Source of the DNA: an uncultured Bacilli bacterium
Lineage (GTDB): Bacteria; Bacillota_I; Bacilli_A; RF39; UBA660
Direction of reading: 5' to 3'
Length of the DNA: 18,019 bases
Assembly (NCBI GenBank): GCA_944329505.1
Contig: CALVIJ010000007.1
Location: 1 to 18,019 of the forward strand
Part shown: piece by piece, positions 15,896 to 18,019 of the stretch
How positions within the stretch are numbered: the stretch's first letter is position 1
Layout of the letters: every line of letters starts with the position of its first letter
The notes under the pieces: generated by a model
Seen by the model: the letters and a program-made list of their open reading frames with translations, nothing else
The model's database searches: none
Told to the model about the DNA's origin: nothing
Made by a program: the position numbers and the translations under genes

Positions 15896-17158
15896 AATAA
15901 TGATTATATACTAAATTTGTTAAATATTAAAGACCCTAATATCTATATTTTAAATAATATCCAAGAAAAAATTATAAAAAATAAAAAATATAAACTTATT
16001 GAAGCTATTTTGACTTATAATCCATCTCATTGTCCTTGTTGTGGCGTTATAAATGAGTCTACTGCTGATATTATTAAATGGGGCTTTAGAAAAAATTGTA
16101 AAATTAAAATACCCAAAATTTCTAATCAATTATCTTTACTGATCCTTCATAAACAAAGATTTTTCTGTAAGCATTGTGAAAACACTTTTATCGCTGAAAC
16201 TAATATCGTTGATAGAAATAAAAATATCTCCAATAATACTGAACTTCAAATTAATCTAGAATTAATGACAAAGCAAAGTGAAAAAGATATCGCTAAAAGA
16301 CTTGATGTTTCTGTTTCTAAAATCGATAGAAAACTTAATGAAATATCTTCTCATACAGTATTAAGACATGAATGCTTACCTACTTCTATGAACTGGGATG
16401 AGTTTAAAGCTACAAATGATACTAAAGGTAAAATGGCTTTTATGATTGTTGATAATAAAAAAGGTAATATTTTTGATATTAATGATTCTAGAAAATCTAG
16501 AGACTTAGAAAAATATTTTAGAAGATATTCCAAAAAGCAAAGAGATAAAGTGAAATTGATTTCTATCGATTTTTATTCCGGTTATATTTATTTGGCTAAA
16601 AAATTATTTAAAAAAGCTAATATTGTTATTGATAGATTTCATATTGTTATTCAAGCTTACAACGCTTTAAATATGACTAGAGTTAAACTTTGTTATAAAT
16701 CCAATCCTAATTATAATAAACTTAAAACTTTTTGGAAACTAATAGTTAAAAATGAAAATGATTTATCAGATATAAAAAAATATGATAACCATTTCAAAAA
16801 AGAAGTTTCACAAAAAGATATCGTTAATTACTTAATTAATTCTGATAGTACGTTAAAATCCACTTATGAATGTTATCAAGGTTTAATTAATTCTATTAAA
16901 GATAAAGATTTCAATAAATTTAAAAATATTGTTTTTCATAAAAATAATAATATATCAGATAAAATGAATAAAGTTATTAAACTATATAAAGATAATATTA
17001 AATATATTGAAAATTCCTTTAAATATGATATTAATAATGGTGTTATTGAAGGAAAGAACAATCTTATTAAATGCATTAAAAGAATTGCTTTTGGTTACAG
17101 AAAATATGATCATTTTGTAGCTAGAGTATTTCTTATTTCTGGCATGATAAAAGGATGA
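15890..17158 (+). CDS. ISL3-family transposase
   Basis: A 422-residue DDE transposase that cuts and joins the element's ends. The N-terminal zinc-binding region has CPCC (48-51) and a second pair in FFCKHCENTF. A helix-turn-helix region follows (SEKDIAKRLDVSVSKIDRKL). The catalytic acids lie in the family's usual places: NWDEF, then ISIDFYSGY, and IEGKNNLIK near the C-terminus, with RFHIV after the second. An in-frame TTG at 15860 would add ten residues; ATG 15890 gives the normal MSNNDYILNLLNIKD start, with AAAGG upstream. It ends in TGA inside a stem-loop (17151-17172). Intact and probably active; a decayed relative lies at 1790-2302. Confidence 0.95.
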   Translation: MSNNDYILNLLNIKDPNIYILNNIQEKIIKNKKYKLIEAILTYNPSHCPCCGVINESTADIIKWGFRKNCKIKIPKISNQLSLLILHKQRFFCKHCENTFIAETNIVDRNKNISNNTELQINLELMTKQSEKDIAKRLDVSVSKIDRKLNEISSHTVLRHECLPTSMNWDEFKATNDTKGKMAFMIVDNKKGNIFDINDSRKSRDLEKYFRRYSKKQRDKVKLISIDFYSGYIYLAKKLFKKANIVIDRFHIVIQAYNALNMTRVKLCYKSNPNYNKLKTFWKLIVKNENDLSDIKKYDNHFKKEVSQKDIVNYLINSDSTLKSTYECYQGLINSIKDKDFNKFKNIVFHKNNNISDKMNKVIKLYKDNIKYIENSFKYDINNGVIEGKNNLIKCIKRIAFGYRKYDHFVARVFLISGMIKG

Positions 17159-17172
17159 TTTTCATCATCCTT
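17151..17172 (+). terminator. Hairpin over the transposase stop codon
   Basis: AAGGATGAT (17151-17159) and ATCATCCTT (17164-17172) form a perfect 9-bp stem with a 4-nt TTTC loop. It contains the TGA stop. There is no downstream T-run, so it may stabilise the 3' end or slow readthrough more than terminate. Confidence 0.45.
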
Positions 17173-17205
17173 CCATTCACAGTTACTTGTATCAAATTAA
17201 TGTCT

Positions 17206-17229
17206 ACCAACACTATTTGACAAAGAACC
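17206..17229 (-). repeat. ISL3 right terminal inverted repeat
   Basis: Read inwards it begins GGTTCTTTGTCAAATAGTGT and ends TGGT, matching the left repeat at 18 of 24 positions. The 8-bp target duplication follows directly. Confidence 0.92.
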
Positions 17230-17486
17230 AAAACATTTTACTATATTTGGTACTGCTTAATAATATAGTCTAATCATAAAGTATCTTCCTCGAAATTCCA
17301 ACATTTATAACTTTCCTCTTGGCATAATTATAAATCTTTTCTACTAAAGTTACCCACTTTCTATATTCTCTATTTTGTCAGTGATTCAAATAATCGATGT
17401 AGTAAATCACTAACAAGGAATAATATAATATTCTCTACTCTTTTCTTTATGACTATATTAGTTCATAAACCTTAGTTTATAGAGAG
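17230..17486 (-). other. DGR spacer downstream of the template repeat
   Basis: 257 bp on the 3' side of TR on the minus strand, up to the IS insertion. I see no gene longer than about 15 codons. In the Bordetella phage DGR the RNA segment just after TR is needed for cDNA priming, so this stretch is the counterpart candidate. It holds a 10-bp hairpin (17377-17414). Confidence 0.55.
17377..17414 (-). ncRNA. Hairpin in the TR spacer
   Basis: On the minus strand GTTAGTGATT (17414-17405) pairs with AATCACTGAC (17386-17377) over 10 bp with one G-U pair and an 18-nt loop. It begins about 70 nt after the 3' end of TR and is a candidate structural element of the TR RNA. Confidence 0.5.
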
Positions 17487-17596
17487 TTGGGAAACGTCAT
17501 TCGAATTGTTCGCATTGTTGTTGTTAAGTCTGCCGGCATTACTAATATTGCCATTCACATTGAAGACCAAATTACTGTTACTGGCATTAGGCGAAA
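17487..17596 (-). repeat. DGR template repeat (TR)
   Basis: 110 bp that align without gaps to the VR at 17863-17972, with 93 identities. Read on the minus strand in the VR frame, it is full of AAC and AAT codons (N-N-N-N-A-N-N-S-N near its 3' part). All 17 mismatches are at an A in TR, none at C, G or T. It lies in noncoding DNA between the target gene and the accessory genes. The 3' end (GACGTTTCCC) is shared with VR and should be the IMH-like priming end. Confidence 0.97.
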
Positions 17597-17681
17597 GCCT
17601 ATCTAATTTACCTATATTATCCCTATATATCCCTCATTCCAACCCTCGAATATTTCTATTCTACCCAATATTTTTTCATCA

Positions 17682-17765
17682 CCGTTCGCTTTCGCTCACG
17701 GTCATACATTCCCGAACTATTCACTTCGTGAAAGTTCGCTCCCAAACTCTGCTTCGCAGTGTTTG
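17682..17765 (-). repeat. Three tandem GAA/GAAA-loop hairpins between target gene and TR
   Basis: On the minus strand, in order: 17765-17743, CAAAC / CTGC stem with an A-A mismatch and a GAA loop, containing GCGAAGC; 17738-17713, CGAACT / TTCAC stem with a one-base bulge and a GAA loop; 17701-17682, CCGT stem, tandem G-A mismatches, GC pairs and a GAAA loop. They follow the target stop codon by 25 bp and precede TR. In known DGRs, hairpin or cruciform DNA downstream of VR promotes retrohoming. Confidence 0.8.
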
Positions 17766-17790
17766 CCATTTTAAAGACATAGTCTAAGCT

Positions 17791-18019
17791 TTAACTTATG
17801 ACATATGGATTACCCTCACTTCCATCACCTGTTAATGTGATATCAGAGCCTAGATAGAGAACTGGGGAAACGTCAATCGAATTGTTCGCATTGCCGCTGC
17901 TAAGCCTGCCGGCATTACGAATATAGCCACCCACACTGAAGACCAAAAAACCGCTACTGGCATCAGGCGAAATTGTCCATAAATATCCGCCTGATGGTAC
18001 TATATTATACATCCAATTT
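17791..18019 (-). CDS. DGR target (variable) protein, C-terminal part
   Basis: The last 75 codons of the target gene; its 5' end lies beyond the window, and the reading frame is open to the right edge. The visible residues are the end of a ligand-binding domain: GGYLWTISP, GFLVFSVGGYIRNAGRLSS, IDVSPVLYLGSDITLTGDG and EGNPYVIS at the terminus. The W-x-x-SP start and the P-VLYL-S-ITLTGDG-S-GNPYVI ending are typical of the C-terminal domains of gut-Firmicutes surface proteins that DGRs diversify. Fourteen codons lie in VR hypervariable positions. A surface display role is inferred; the N-terminus that would show a signal or pilin anchor is not in view. Confidence 0.9.
   Translation of the reverse strand, partial: NWMYNIVPSGGYLWTISPDASSGFLVFSVGGYIRNAGRLSSGNANNSIDVSPVLYLGSDITLTGDGSEGNPYVIS
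17863..17972 (-). repeat. DGR variable repeat (VR)
   Basis: The 3' part of the target gene that receives mutagenised cDNA. Relative to TR, 14 codons differ: 13 change the residue and one (AGA to AGG) is silent. AAT/AAC codons have become GAT, AGC, TTT, AGT, GGT, TAT, GGC and ATT; two AGT codons have become GGT and CGT. The framework residues between them (SP, VF, NAGRL, NANNS, DV) are identical to TR. Confidence 0.96.

Larger units (their letters stand above)
15776..17229 (+). mobile_element. Intact ISL3-family insertion sequence
   Basis: The element is 1454 bp. Its ends are 24-bp imperfect inverted repeats (15776-15799 and 17206-17229), 18 of 24 matching, sharing AAATAGTGTTGGT. It is flanked by perfect 8-bp direct repeats AAAACATT (15768-15775 and 17230-17237), the duplication length known for ISL3. 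It carries a single full-length transposase on the plus strand, against the direction of the DGR genes. A perfect target duplication and an intact gene mean the insertion is recent. Confidence 0.95.

Noticed and set aside
17656..17769. 37-codon open frame on the minus strand through the three hairpins (MANTAKQSLGANFHEV...)
   Set aside because: It lacks a Shine-Dalgarno, and the region's palindromes explain the sequence better than coding does.
17506..17787. 93-codon plus-strand frame across the template repeat
   Set aside because: It is the antisense of the TR and of the hairpins; the one-base mutation pattern and frame of TR match the minus-strand VR, not this frame.
17487..17972. TR and VR as a plain tandem gene duplication
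   Set aside because: A decaying duplication would show changes at all bases. All 17 changes are at TR adenines.
1..18019. CRISPR array, tRNA or rRNA genes
   Set aside because: No regularly spaced direct repeats and no tRNA or rRNA sequence seen. The only rRNA-like trace is the short motif at 6407-6423.
1..18019. Recoded TGA (Trp) as in Mycoplasma
   Set aside because: Genes use TGG for Trp and several, such as the ISL3 transposase, end naturally at TGA.

Overview
The window is about 18 kb of very AT-rich DNA with Firmicutes-type Shine-Dalgarno sites (GGAGG and close variants). It has an S10-type ribosomal operon, gpsA, an AarF-type kinase and many decayed insertion sequences. TGA acts as a stop (for example at the end of the ISL3 transposase), so the standard bacterial code fits. 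A low-GC gut-type Firmicute or Mollicutes relative is the best guess; no marker here fixes the species.

Layout. 1-1311 (minus): start of the S10 operon, rpsJ-rplC-rplD (rplD cut by the window edge), with a plausible promoter and a leader of about 130 nt. 1633-2302: two nested transposase remnants (IS30-like, then ISL3-like). 2383-4870 (minus): a tight cassette of a GT-B-like glycosyltransferase, an unrecognised protein and an S51 serine peptidase, possibly preceded by a 16-codon leader ORF. 5067-6389: a broken DDE transposase, followed by about 650 bp of hairpin-rich noncoding DNA. 7042-10187 (minus): a large DUF2207 membrane protein with a Cys/Gly/Ser-rich C-terminal tail, overlapping a radical SAM/SPASM enzyme. 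10286-12952 (minus): phasin-like protein, AarF/UbiB-type kinase and a membrane-anchored protein of unknown function, in one operon. 13061-14032 (plus): gpsA.

The main discovery is at 14007-18019 (minus): a diversity-generating retroelement (DGR). Read on the minus strand it runs: target gene with a C-terminal variable repeat (VR, 17863-17972), three hairpins with GAA or GAAA loops, template repeat (TR, 17487-17596), a 257-bp spacer, [an intact ISL3 element], a MutS-domain-I-like small protein, Avd, and a reverse transcriptase with the DGR-type IGNMTSQ and YMDD motifs. TR and VR align over 110 bp without gaps. All 17 mismatches fall at adenines of the TR sense strand, which is the signature of adenine-directed mutagenic retrohoming. 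The three protein genes overlap each other, so they form one translational unit.

A 1454-bp ISL3 element with imperfect 24-bp terminal repeats and a perfect 8-bp target duplication (AAAACATT) sits between the TR spacer and the protein genes. It splits a perfect 9-bp palindrome. It may have separated TR-RNA synthesis from RT synthesis, or it may supply its own outward promoter. The DGR is therefore recognisably complete in parts, but its present activity is open.
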